31,783 nt of DNA from UMGS755 sp045597205 (lineage in GTDB: Bacteria; Bacillota; Clostridia; UBA1381; UBA9506). The notes under the pieces were generated by a model that saw nothing but the letters and a program-made list of their open reading frames with translations, made no database searches and was not told where the DNA came from. Shown piece after piece: positions 15,439 through 23,960 of the stretch. The translations under genes and the position numbers were made by a program. The stretch lies in assembly GCA_045597205.1 (NCBI GenBank), contig JAZODT010000071.1:1-31783 (forward strand). Direction: 5' to 3'. Every line of letters begins with the position of its first letter. Position 1 is the stretch's first letter.

Positions 15439-16632
15439 ATGGACTTTTCAAATTTAATTTCTGACAAAATGCTTGGTGTTAAGGCATCGGCCATTCGTGA
15501 AATATTTAAAGTGGCAGGTAAGCCGGATGTTATCAGCTTTGCCGGCGGCTTACCAGCGCCCGAAAGCTTTCCGGTTGATGAAATTAAGGCAATTTGTAAT
15601 GATATATTAGATAATGAACCTATAACCGCATTGCAATATGGCATTTCAGAGGGATATGCACCCCTTAAAGAATTGGTTTTGAGCCGTGTGAAAGAAAAAG
15701 AGAATATTGGTCGTGAAAATGATGATATTATTATTGTCAGCGGCTCACAACAGGGCTGTGATTTAACCGCAAAAGTCCTTTTGAATGAGGGTGACGGCGT
15801 TGTTTGTGAAGAACCTAGTTTTATTGGTTGTTTAAACACGTTCCGTACATATAATGCCAAACTTTATGGTGTACCGATGAACGACGACGGCATGGATTTA
15901 GCGGTTTTGGAAGAAACCTTAAAGAATAATAAAAATATTAAATTGATTTATACCATTCCAACTTTCCAAAATCCTTCTGGCATCACATCAAGCCTTGCCG
16001 TACGCAAGGGAATACTGGAACTGGCACAAAAATATAATGTTATGATTTTAGAAGATAACCCCTATGGTGAACTGCGGTTTTCAGGTGAAAAAATTCCTAC
16101 TCTTAAATCAATGGATACCACTGGTCATGTCATTTATCTGGGGTCTTTTTCTAAGGTCTTTTCCCCTGGTTTGCGTTTAGCTTATCTCATTTTAGATAAA
16201 GGCATTATGGAGAAAATTGTGGTGGGTAAGCAGGCAACAGATGTACACACCAATGTGTTTTCGCAAATGATTGCTGCTCGTTATCTTAAAAATTATGATA
16301 TTGACAGCTCTATTGAAACAAGCCGTCAGTTATATAAGCATCGTTGCCATTTAATGCTTTCCTGCATGGATAAATATTTCCCTAAAAATGTAACCTACAC
16401 AAGACCGGATGGTGGTATTTTTATTTGGGTTACTATGCCGGAGGGTGTTGATTCTGGCAAATTGATGTTAGAAGCAGTTGAACGCAAAGTTGCTTTTGTG
16501 CCGGGTAGCGCCTTTATGACGGATATTGAAAAGCCCAGCCATTGCTTCCGCTTAAATTATTCTACCATGAGTGATGAAAAAATTGAAAAAGGTATAAAAA
16601 TTCTGGGCGACCTGTTAAAAGAACGCCTTTAA
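15439..16632 (+). CDS. PLP-dependent aminotransferase, class I/II (2-aminoadipate/aromatic type)
   Basis: A fold-type I aminotransferase of 397 residues. N-terminal features include VISFAGGLPAPESFP, and the YGISEGYAPLKELV stretch lines the cofactor site. N178 and D206 (LEDNPYGELRF) contact the pyridine ring, K239 in GSFSKVFSPGLRLAY forms the Schiff base, and R371 in CFRLNYS binds the substrate carboxylate. The pattern matches the group that includes 2-aminoadipate aminotransferase (LysN) and the aminotransferase half of MocR regulators, without a DNA-binding domain. The true substrate is uncertain; aromatic, branched or aminoadipate donors are all possible. AAGGAGG lies 9 nt before the ATG. 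Confidence 0.9.
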   Translation: MDFSNLISDKMLGVKASAIREIFKVAGKPDVISFAGGLPAPESFPVDEIKAICNDILDNEPITALQYGISEGYAPLKELVLSRVKEKENIGRENDDIIIVSGSQQGCDLTAKVLLNEGDGVVCEEPSFIGCLNTFRTYNAKLYGVPMNDDGMDLAVLEETLKNNKNIKLIYTIPTFQNPSGITSSLAVRKGILELAQKYNVMILEDNPYGELRFSGEKIPTLKSMDTTGHVIYLGSFSKVFSPGLRLAYLILDKGIMEKIVVGKQATDVHTNVFSQMIAARYLKNYDIDSSIETSRQLYKHRCHLMLSCMDKYFPKNVTYTRPDGGIFIWVTMPEGVDSGKLMLEAVERKVAFVPGSAFMTDIEKPSHCFRLNYSTMSDEKIEKGIKILGDLLKERL

Positions 16633-16667
16633 TCGAAACGCTGCATTTGCAGCAGAACGGAGTAGCT

Positions 16668-17675
16668 ATGGAACAAACAGTTGAAAGAAAAAAACGTATT
16701 TTTTCAGGCATGCAGCCTTCCGGCGAATTAACCTTGGGGAATTATCTGGGTGCACTGAAAAATTGGATAACCCTGCAGGATGAATATGATTGCATGTATT
16801 CCATTATGAATATGCATGCCATAACTGTTCGTCAGGAACCTGCCGAACTGAGAAAGCGCAGCATGGATGTGCTGATGCAATATATGGCTTGCGGCATTGA
16901 CCCGGAAAAATCTATTTTGTTTTTCCAGTCTCATGTATCTGCACATGCCGAACTGGCCTGGGTGCTTTCCTGCAATACGCAAATGGGCGAACTTTCCCGC
17001 ATGACCCAGTTTAAGGATAAATCTAAAAAACATGCAGACAATATTAATGCAGGGTTATTTACTTACCCTGTCTTGATGGCAGCAGATATTTTACTGTATC
17101 AAGCAGATTTAGTACCGGTGGGGCATGACCAGTTGCAGCACATTGAATTAACCCGTGATGTTGCCAATCGTTTTAATTTCCACTATGGTGACACCTTTAC
17201 GGTGCCGGAACCCTATATCGGCAAAACCGGAGCCAGAGTGATGAGCTTGCAATCTCCGGAAAATAAAATGTCTAAATCCGACCCCAACCCCAATGGTTAT
17301 ATTTGGATTTTAGACCCCGAGGATGTTATTATTAAAAAATTTAAACGTGCTGTAACAGATTCAGGTAGTGAAGTGCGTGCCGGTGAGGATAAACCGGGCA
17401 TTACCAATTTACTTACTATTTATGCTGCCGTTACCGGCAAAACCGTTGAAGAAGCTGAAAAAGAATTTGCCGGTTGTGGCTATGGTACATTTAAACAAAC
17501 AGTGGGCGAGGCGGTTGCTGCACAGCTTGCGCCTGTTCGCGAAAGATTTGCACAACTGCAGAATGACAAGGCCTATGTGGAAGAGGTTTATAAGCAAGGG
17601 GCAGAAACAGCTGCTAAAATTGCCGCAAAAACCTTGCGCAAGGTGTATAAAAGGGTTGGCTTTGTTGCCTGGTAA
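16668..17675 (+). CDS. trpS: Tryptophanyl-tRNA synthetase
   Basis: This class I synthetase charges tRNA-Trp. In 335 residues, the PSGELTLGNYLGAL stretch carries the HIGH equivalent (TLGN at 22-25) and KMSKS is exact at 200-204. The Trp pocket region (HAITVRQEP), the central GHDQLQHIELTRDVANRFN and the C-terminal anticodon-binding helices are complete. ATG 16668 is preceded by CGGAG about 9 nt upstream; the in-frame TTG at 16647 was rejected. No T-box leader is possible in the 35-nt gap after the aminotransferase, so it appears to be expressed with the upstream genes. Confidence 0.96.
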   Translation: MEQTVERKKRIFSGMQPSGELTLGNYLGALKNWITLQDEYDCMYSIMNMHAITVRQEPAELRKRSMDVLMQYMACGIDPEKSILFFQSHVSAHAELAWVLSCNTQMGELSRMTQFKDKSKKHADNINAGLFTYPVLMAADILLYQADLVPVGHDQLQHIELTRDVANRFNFHYGDTFTVPEPYIGKTGARVMSLQSPENKMSKSDPNPNGYIWILDPEDVIIKKFKRAVTDSGSEVRAGEDKPGITNLLTIYAAVTGKTVEEAEKEFAGCGYGTFKQTVGEAVAAQLAPVRERFAQLQNDKAYVEEVYKQGAETAAKIAAKTLRKVYKRVGFVAW

Positions 17676-17689
17676 AATGAGGTTGAAAA

Positions 17690-17932
17690 ATGAGATTAGA
17701 TAAATTTTTAAAAGTTTCTCGCATTATTAAGCGTCGCACCATTGCCAACGAAGCCTGCGACCAGGGTCGTGTTACGGCTAACGGCAATGTTGCCAAAGCT
17801 TCGTATGATGTTAAAATCGGCGATGTGCTAGAACTGCGCTTTGGTGAAAAAACCATGCGTGTGGAAGTTTTGCAAATTGCAGAACATGTAGGCAAAGGCG
17901 ATGCGGCAGAGCTTTATAAAGTTTTGCCTTAA
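17690..17932 (+). CDS. rqcP: RqcP, S4-domain ribosome quality-control factor (YabO/Hsp15-like)
   Basis: This 80-residue S4 RNA-binding domain protein starts MRLDKFLKVSRIIKRRTIANEA and continues with GRVTANGNVAKASYDVKIGDVLELRF. It is close in pattern and length to Bacillus YabO. RqcP joins RqcH on stalled 50S subunits and supports C-terminal alanine tailing of nascent chains. The start ATG has TGAGG about 8 nt upstream, 14 nt after trpS. The usual neighbours in Bacillus (mazG, divIC, spore coat genes) are absent; here it sits before a TPR protein and mutS2. Confidence 0.9.
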   Translation: MRLDKFLKVSRIIKRRTIANEACDQGRVTANGNVAKASYDVKIGDVLELRFGEKTMRVEVLQIAEHVGKGDAAELYKVLP

Positions 17933-17953
17933 TATTTTTGTGAGGTGGAAAAA

Positions 17954-18745
17954 ATGATAGAATTTATATTGCTCATCGGATTAATTGCTTTAATTGTTTG
18001 GGCATTTGCAACCAATATTCTTTTTGGAGTTATAGCAATTTTGGCAGTCGCCTTATACTATTATTTTAGACGCTATGCCACACTGTGCTATATGATGGGA
18101 ATGCGTGCGTATGGCATGCAGGATATTAACGGCTCTTTTCGCTGGTTTGAGCGTGCCGAAAAAAAAGGTATGAATGTGAATCAGAAAATAACCTATGCCT
18201 ATTATTTAATGCGTGAGGGACGGGTGGAGCGCTCAGAAGCATTATTAAATTCAATTCTTGCTTTTTCACAAAAACCCGATGTTAAGTATGTGGCAAAATC
18301 AAATCACGCTATTTTAATGTTAAAAACAGGCCGTGTTGCTGAAGCATTAGAGGAATTAGAAGAAATTTTTCCTGTTTATAAAAATTCAACTATTTACGGT
18401 AGTTTGGGTTATTTGTACATTATCACTGGCGATATGGAAAAGGCAAAGGTGTTTAACCATGAGGCATATGATTACAATAAAGAAGATGCTGTCATTTTGG
18501 ATAATATGGTACAGCTTTATAATAAGCTGGAAGATTATGAAACCGCCTATGGCTACGCTTGTGAACTGATGGAGAAAAATCCCACCTTTATTGAAGCATA
18601 TTATAATGCGGCAATTGCTGAAATTGCCCTTGGTAAAAACGAAGAAGCGAAAGCACATTTAAAGCATGCGCTGACAGTCAGAACTTGTTTTATCAGTTCT
18701 GTTCATCATGAAGACGTTCAAAAACTGTTAGAGAGCATTGCCTAA
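17954..18745 (+). CDS. Membrane-anchored tetratricopeptide repeat protein, function unknown
   Basis: The 263-residue protein opens with two hydrophobic segments (IEFILLIGLIALIVWAFA and ILFGVIAILAVALYYYF) and then a soluble helical repeat domain of roughly 210 residues. TPR-like units include GSFRWFERAEKKGM, YYLMREGRVERSEALLNSIL, MLKTGRVAEALEELEEIFP, YIITGDMEKAKVFNHEAYDYN, YNKLEDYETAYGYACELMEKNP and YYNAAIAEIALGKNEEAKAHL. TPR domains bind proteins, so an adaptor or assembly role at the membrane is possible, but no specific function is known to me. GAGGTGG sits 5 nt before ATG 17954; the GTG at 17945 lies inside that site. A very stable hairpin follows the stop. Confidence 0.8.
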   Translation: MIEFILLIGLIALIVWAFATNILFGVIAILAVALYYYFRRYATLCYMMGMRAYGMQDINGSFRWFERAEKKGMNVNQKITYAYYLMREGRVERSEALLNSILAFSQKPDVKYVAKSNHAILMLKTGRVAEALEELEEIFPVYKNSTIYGSLGYLYIITGDMEKAKVFNHEAYDYNKEDAVILDNMVQLYNKLEDYETAYGYACELMEKNPTFIEAYYNAAIAEIALGKNEEAKAHLKHALTVRTCFISSVHHEDVQKLLESIA

Positions 18746-18746
18746 T

Positions 18747-18773
18747 GCATTCCCCGCCAACGGCGGGGAATGC
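18747..18773 (+). terminator. 12-bp GC-rich hairpin between the TPR gene and mutS2
   Basis: GCATTCCCCGCC (18747-18758) and GGCGGGGAATGC (18762-18773) are perfectly complementary around an AAC loop, starting 2 nt after the TPR stop codon. The tail is TTATATAA, a poor T-tract, so it may be a partial terminator, a processing site or an mRNA stabiliser. It ends 9 nt before the mutS2 ribosome binding site. Confidence 0.6.
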
Positions 18774-18792
18774 TTATATAATGGAGAACATT

Positions 18793-21153
18793 ATGGATAA
18801 AAAATCATTTAAAACACTTGAGTTTGATAAAATTTTAAACCGGCTTGCTGATTACACACAAAATGAGCCTGTCCGCAATAAAATTTTAACCTTGACTCCC
18901 GCAGAAACGCTGGCAGATGCGCAAAACCATCAGCGGCAGACGACAGAAACGGTGGGGGTTATTTTGCGACGCGGTAATCCGCCCGGCATGAAGATTTATG
19001 ACGTGACACCGGCCCTTCTTCGTGCAGAACGGGGCGGTAGCATGAACATGTATGAACTTTTAAAAATTGCCTCTTTGTGCAAAACAGCCCGTGCCGTTAA
19101 GTGCTATTTAGAAGACGATAAAACCAAGGGTGAAGGCACAGTTTTTGAACTCTCAAACAGCCTTTTTGCACTTAAAAATGTTTCAGACGAAATTGAGGAT
19201 GCTATTATCAGCGAAGAAGAAATGGCAGATAGTGCCAGTCCGGAGCTTTTTCAAATTCGTCGTAAAAAGAAATCTCTTGCCGGAAAAATTCGGGACACCC
19301 TGCAGGAGATGATTGCTTCGACAAAATACCAAAAGGCATTGCAGGAACCCATTGTGACCATGCGCGGCGACCGGTATGTTCTGCCTGTTCGTGCAGAATC
19401 TAAAAATGAAATTAAAGGCATTGTGCATGATGCATCAGCCTCCGGCGCAACCTTATTTATAGAGCCAATGGCAGTGGTGAATTTAACCAACACGCTGGCA
19501 TCGCTTGAGGCTGAAGAAAAAGAAGAAATCAGCCACATTTTGGCAGAACTTTCTGCTTTTGTAGTGGAATATTCCAATGAGATAAAAGGCAATTTATCTG
19601 CCCTATATGAACTGGACTTTTTATTTTCAAAAGCAAAATTTTCTTTGGCAATAAATGGCAATGAGCCAATATTAAATGACGAGGGAATTGTTAACATTCA
19701 AAAGGGCAGACATCCCTTATTAGACCCCAAAACCGTTGTACCGGTGGATATTTATTTAGGCGAAGAGTTTGATACGTTAGTCATCACCGGCCCTAACACT
19801 GGCGGTAAAACTGTTTCCTTAAAAACGCTTGGGTTGTTATCGCTTATGGCGGCTAGCGGCTTGCATATTACCGCTGCAGAAAACAGCCGTATAGCTGTGT
19901 TTAGCAATGTTTTTGCAGATATTGGCGATGAGCAAAGCATTGAGCAAAGTTTGAGTACTTTTTCTTCTCACATTGTCAATCTTGTCAGCATTTTAAATCG
20001 TTTAGACGAAAAATCCTTAGTTTTGGCTGATGAATTAGGCGCCGGCACAGACCCCACAGAGGGTGCTGCGCTGGCAGTGGCAATTTTGGACCATATCCGT
20101 GCCCGGGGCGCTAAAGCGGCTGCTACCACGCACTATAGTGAACTGAAAATGTATGCATTATCCACAAGCCGAGTGGAAAATGCTTCTTGTGAATTTAATG
20201 TGAAAACTCTTTCTCCAACCTATCGGTTATTAATTGGTGTTCCCGGCAAGAGTAATGCTTTTGCCATTTCCCGCCGTTTAGGCCTTTCTGAAGAAGTGTT
20301 AGAGCATGCGGGCAAACTGTTGCATGATGATAACATTCAAATGGAAGAGGTGTTAGCGCGGTTGGAGAAAAACCGTCAAAAAGCAGAGGAACAAAGACGG
20401 CAGGCAGAAACAGCGAATCGTGACAGCAAGCAACTTCGTGCTGAACTGAAAAAAGAAAGAGAGCAGTTTGAACTTAAGCGTGTAAAAATTTTGGAAGAAA
20501 CACGGACAGAGGCTTTGCGTATTTTGGAATCGGCCAAAGATGAATCGCAAAAATTTTTGAAAGAACTGCGCGCCATTCAGGACAATGCCGCATTAAAAGA
20601 AGCCTTAAAACAAGCAGAAGAAGCAAAAGCTGCCCTGCGTGAAAAACAAGAAAAACTGGCTGATAAAGGAAAACAACAGCCGAAACGAACCGGAAAGGTG
20701 CCAAAGAACTTAAAAATTGGTGATACTGTGCGCATTATATCCTTAGACCAAACGGCAACTGTATTATCCTTGCCGGATGCTTCTGGTACAGTACAACTGG
20801 AAGCCGGCATTATGAAAATTAAAGCAAAACTTACCGATTTGCAGTTTGAACGAACGGAAGAAAAGAAAAAAACAAACGCAACCATTACCCGTTCCCGCAC
20901 GAACACGAATATGAAGACGGAAATTGATTTGCGCGGTCAAACCCTAGACGAAGCCATTATGGAAGTGGACCGCTTTATTGACCAGGCACTATTGGCTAAT
21001 TTGCAAATCATTACCATTATTCATGGTAAAGGCACCGGTGTGCTTAGAAAAGGGATTAATGAATTTTTAAAGAAGCACCCCATGGTTACCGGCTTTCGTG
21101 CCGGTGGTCTGGGTGAGGGCGATACAGGTGTAACCATTGTTTCTCTTAAATGA
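18793..21153 (+). CDS. mutS2: MutS2 ATPase/endonuclease
   Basis: MutS2 lacks the mismatch-recognition domains of MutS. It has been linked to suppression of homologous recombination, and in Bacillus subtilis to binding and splitting collided ribosomes. In the 786-residue protein the core clamp domain is followed by an ABC-type ATPase: Walker A GPNTGGKT at 333-340, and Walker B ending D413-E414 in LVLADELGAGTDP. Next come a long charged coiled coil (about 515-640), a KOW-like segment (PKNLKIGDTVRII), and a C-terminal Smr domain from about 707 with DLRGQT and HGKGTGVLR. Numbering is from ATG 18793, preceded by GGAGA; the in-frame ATGs at 18745 and 18781 lie in the hairpin or the ribosome binding region. 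It is full length. Confidence 0.95.
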   Translation: MDKKSFKTLEFDKILNRLADYTQNEPVRNKILTLTPAETLADAQNHQRQTTETVGVILRRGNPPGMKIYDVTPALLRAERGGSMNMYELLKIASLCKTARAVKCYLEDDKTKGEGTVFELSNSLFALKNVSDEIEDAIISEEEMADSASPELFQIRRKKKSLAGKIRDTLQEMIASTKYQKALQEPIVTMRGDRYVLPVRAESKNEIKGIVHDASASGATLFIEPMAVVNLTNTLASLEAEEKEEISHILAELSAFVVEYSNEIKGNLSALYELDFLFSKAKFSLAINGNEPILNDEGIVNIQKGRHPLLDPKTVVPVDIYLGEEFDTLVITGPNTGGKTVSLKTLGLLSLMAASGLHITAAENSRIAVFSNVFADIGDEQSIEQSLSTFSSHIVNLVSILNRLDEKSLVLADELGAGTDPTEGAALAVAILDHIRARGAKAAATTHYSELKMYALSTSRVENASCEFNVKTLSPTYRLLIGVPGKSNAFAISRRLGLSEEVLEHAGKLLHDDNIQMEEVLARLEKNRQKAEEQRRQAETANRDSKQLRAELKKEREQFELKRVKILEETRTEALRILESAKDESQKFLKELRAIQDNAALKEALKQAEEAKAALREKQEKLADKGKQQPKRTGKVPKNLKIGDTVRIISLDQTATVLSLPDASGTVQLEAGIMKIKAKLTDLQFERTEEKKKTNATITRSRTNTNMKTEIDLRGQTLDEAIMEVDRFIDQALLANLQIITIIHGKGTGVLRKGINEFLKKHPMVTGFRAGGLGEGDTGVTIVSLK

Positions 21154-21174
21154 GTATAACAGGAGGATTTAGTA

Positions 21175-23793
21175 ATGAAACATTATCTTGAGGAAAAAGA
21201 AACTGTTTTAGAAGCCTTTACTTCTGAAAAAAATGGTTTAACAGAAGAAGAAGCGTTAGCTAGATTAGAAAAAAATGGTAAAAACAAACTGATTGAAGGA
21301 AAAAAGAAAAATATTTTTCAAAGAATTATTGCACAGATTGCAGACCCGATGGTGCTTGTGCTGATTGGTGCAGCCGTTGTGTCATTTATTACGGCGTTAA
21401 TTGAACACGAATCACCGACCGATGTATTTATTATCCTTGCCGTTGTGGTTTTAAATACAATTTTGGGTGTTGTTCAGGAAAGCAAAGCAGAAAAAGCAAT
21501 TGATGCACTAAAAGAAATGGCTGCTGCCACATCGAAGATTGTTCGTGGCGGCAAGCATATGGTCGTTAAAAGCGAAGACCTTGTTTTGGGTGATATTGTC
21601 ATATTAGAAGCAGGGGATGCAGTTCCCGCTGATGGCCGTATTATTGAGTCGGCAAGTCTTAAAATTGAGGAAGCAGCTCTGACAGGGGAGTCTGTTCCAT
21701 CCGAAAAAATTGACTATGCACTGCCATCAGCTGAAAATGGGGACATTCCTCTTGGTGACAGAAAAAACATGTGTTATATGGGTAGTGTGGTCGTTTATGG
21801 AAGAGGCACAATGGTTGTTACTGCCACAGGCATGGAAACCGAAATGGGCAAAATAGCAACGGCCATTACGCAGGCAGAAGAGGGTGAAACCCCGTTGCAA
21901 AAAAGACTTTCGCAATTAAGCACGCTGTTAACAAAATTTGTTTTGGGTATCTGTGTTTTCATGTTTGCGTTTACGCTAATCAGAAACGGGAAATTTGATA
22001 TTCATTCAACGCTGAATACGTTTATGTTGGCAGTGAGTCTGGCGGTTGCCGCAATACCCGAAGGTCTTGCAGCTGTTGTAACCATTGTTCTTTCTATGGG
22101 TGTTACAAAAATGTCCCATAAAAAGGCAATTATACGCCGCTTAACAGCGGTTGAAACTCTTGGCTGTACGCAAATTATATGCTCAGATAAAACAGGCACA
22201 CTGACACAGAACAAAATGACAGTTGTCGATTTTTGGAGCGATCATGAAGAATTTCTTGCAACGGGTATGTCATTATGCTCAGATGCTGAGCCAGACGAAA
22301 AAGGTGAAGCAGTGGGTGAGCCAACAGAATGTGCCCTTGTAAACTACGCAACAAAATTAGGACTTAAAAAAGGGGAGTTGTCTTTTAAATCTCCCCGAGT
22401 CGGCGAGGTGCCGTTTGACTCTGGAAGAAAGATGATGTCCACCATTCATGAGGCTGAGGGAGAATTTATTCAATATACAAAAGGTGCGCCGGATGAACTT
22501 CTTGCAAGGTGTACACACATTTTGCAAAACGGTGAAGCCGTTGTGTTAACCGATGAACTTCGTGCAAACGTTCTGGAAAAGAATACTGAATTTGCATCAC
22601 AGGCTCTAAGAGTTCTTGCTTGCGCCTACAGAAAGCATCAAACCAAACCGGCGGAATATACCACCGAAGCGCTTGAAAACAATATGATATTTATGGGTCT
22701 TGTTGGCATGATTGACCCGGTGCGTCCTGAGGTTTCTGCAGCTGTTCGTGAATGTGAAAAAGCAGGCATTAAACCCATTATGATAACGGGTGACCACAAG
22801 GATACGGCAGTTGCCATTGCAAAGTCTCTTGGCATCATTACCGACGCAACAGAAGCGATAACCGGTACAGAAATTGATCGCTATAGTGATGAAGAATTTA
22901 ATGAGGTTGTTACCAAAATTTCTGTTTATGCGCGTGTTCAACCCGAACATAAGGTGCGCATTGTTAATGCATGGCGCAAGCTTGGTTATGTTACCGCAAT
23001 GACAGGTGATGGTGTTAACGATGCACCTTCCATTAAAAATGCTGATATTGGTATTGGCATGGGCATTACAGGGACAGACGTTACCAAAAACGTTGCCGAT
23101 ATGATTCTTGTAGATGATAACTTTGCAACCATTGTGAGTGCGGTTGCAGAAGGCAGAAGAATCTTTGATAACATTTGCAAATGCATACAATTTTTGCTTT
23201 CATCCAATCTAAGTGAAGTGGTTAGCATCTTCATAGCAACACTCGCGGGATTTACCATTTTAAAGCCTGCCCATATTCTGTTTATTAACCTTGTAACCGA
23301 TTCTCTTCCTGCCCTTGCTCTTGGTGCAGAAAAGGCTGAACCGGATATTATGCACAGAAAGCCAAGAAAAAGTGATGAAGGCATTTTTGCAAATGGCATG
23401 GGATTTAATGTTGCCTATCAGGGCGTTATGGTATCTGTCATTACGTTAGCTGCTTACTTTATTGGGCATTATATTGAATCGGGTGTTTGGGAGAGTACAC
23501 AAAGTTCCGACGGTATGACTATGGCATTTCTTGCCATGTCAATGGCAGAAATTTTCCATTCCTTTAATATGCGTTCTCATGGCTCAATTTTTAAACTGAA
23601 AACAACCAATCTGCTCCTGTTGGGAACGATGCTTTTGTCACTGGCATTAACATCATCACTGATTTTTGTTCCTGCACTTAGAGAACTCTTTTCTTTTGAG
23701 CCGATTAGTTTTGTTGAATATGGGGTGGCGCTCTTACTTTCTGTTTCAACAATCCCCATTGTTGAATTAGTAAAATTGTTTCAAAAAAAATAA
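21175..23793 (+). CDS. P-type Ca2+-transporting ATPase (P2A, SERCA-like)
   Basis: This integral membrane pump of 872 residues exports Ca2+ with ATP hydrolysis. All steps of the P-type cycle are marked: TGES at 170-173 in the actuator domain, phosphorylated D338 in SDKTGTLT, KGAPDELL in the nucleotide domain, and TGDGVND at 610-616. The ion-site residues match SERCA: E296 in IPEG (M4), Asn and Glu in SSNLSEVVSIF (M5), and Asn, Thr and Asp in INLVTDSLPALALG (M6). This favours Ca2+ over Na+/K+ or Mg2+. About ten membrane segments are present, including four at the C-terminus. AGGAGG lies about 9 nt before the ATG, 21 nt after mutS2. A degraded repeat begins at the stop codon. Confidence 0.93.
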   Translation: MKHYLEEKETVLEAFTSEKNGLTEEEALARLEKNGKNKLIEGKKKNIFQRIIAQIADPMVLVLIGAAVVSFITALIEHESPTDVFIILAVVVLNTILGVVQESKAEKAIDALKEMAAATSKIVRGGKHMVVKSEDLVLGDIVILEAGDAVPADGRIIESASLKIEEAALTGESVPSEKIDYALPSAENGDIPLGDRKNMCYMGSVVVYGRGTMVVTATGMETEMGKIATAITQAEEGETPLQKRLSQLSTLLTKFVLGICVFMFAFTLIRNGKFDIHSTLNTFMLAVSLAVAAIPEGLAAVVTIVLSMGVTKMSHKKAIIRRLTAVETLGCTQIICSDKTGTLTQNKMTVVDFWSDHEEFLATGMSLCSDAEPDEKGEAVGEPTECALVNYATKLGLKKGELSFKSPRVGEVPFDSGRKMMSTIHEAEGEFIQYTKGAPDELLARCTHILQNGEAVVLTDELRANVLEKNTEFASQALRVLACAYRKHQTKPAEYTTEALENNMIFMGLVGMIDPVRPEVSAAVRECEKAGIKPIMITGDHKDTAVAIAKSLGIITDATEAITGTEIDRYSDEEFNEVVTKISVYARVQPEHKVRIVNAWRKLGYVTAMTGDGVNDAPSIKNADIGIGMGITGTDVTKNVADMILVDDNFATIVSAVAEGRRIFDNICKCIQFLLSSNLSEVVSIFIATLAGFTILKPAHILFINLVTDSLPALALGAEKAEPDIMHRKPRKSDEGIFANGMGFNVAYQGVMVSVITLAAYFIGHYIESGVWESTQSSDGMTMAFLAMSMAEIFHSFNMRSHGSIFKLKTTNLLLLGTMLLSLALTSSLIFVPALRELFSFEPISFVEYGVALLLSVSTIPIVELVKLFQKK

Positions 23794-23816
23794 AAGCCTT
23801 CCGAGGGGAAGCCTTT
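23793..23816 (+). terminator. Repeat-derived hairpin after the Ca2+ ATPase
   Basis: AAAGCCTTCC (23793-23802) and GGAAGCCTTT (23807-23816) pair over ten positions with one mismatch, overlapping the stop codon. It looks like a shortened copy (A1) of the interspersed repeat and may serve as terminator; an A/T-rich run follows at 23826-23835. Confidence 0.45.
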
Positions 23817-23836
23817 GAGAGAGGCAAAAAAATTTG

Positions 23837-23960
23837 TCCCTAACTTGACAAAATCATAAAGTTTGAAATGTTAGGGATAAAAAAGCCTTCCCCTTGAGGG
23901 GAAGGTGGGTTGCGAAGCAACTTGGAGGGGTTGTGAATGAATTAACGAAAACAATCCCTC
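23837..23960. repeat. Interspersed hairpin repeat, copy A (end of A1, spacer, right-truncated A2)
   Basis: TCCCTAAC at 23837-23844 and its complement GTTAGGGA at 23870-23877 face each other around a 25-nt spacer. That spacer is built from the same two flanks seen outside copy B. From 23870 the A2 element shows hairpins CCTTCCCC-TTGA-GGGGAAGG (23886-23905) and GTTGC-GAA-GCAAC (23909-23921). A third, wider pairing joins GAGGGGTTGT (23925-23934) to ACAATCCCTC (23951-23960). The last base touches the stop codon of the convergent araC-type gene, where the right half expected from copy C is missing. Confidence 0.75.

Noticed and set aside
16633..16667. T-box leader of trpS
   Set aside because: The gap is 35 nt, too short for a T-box.
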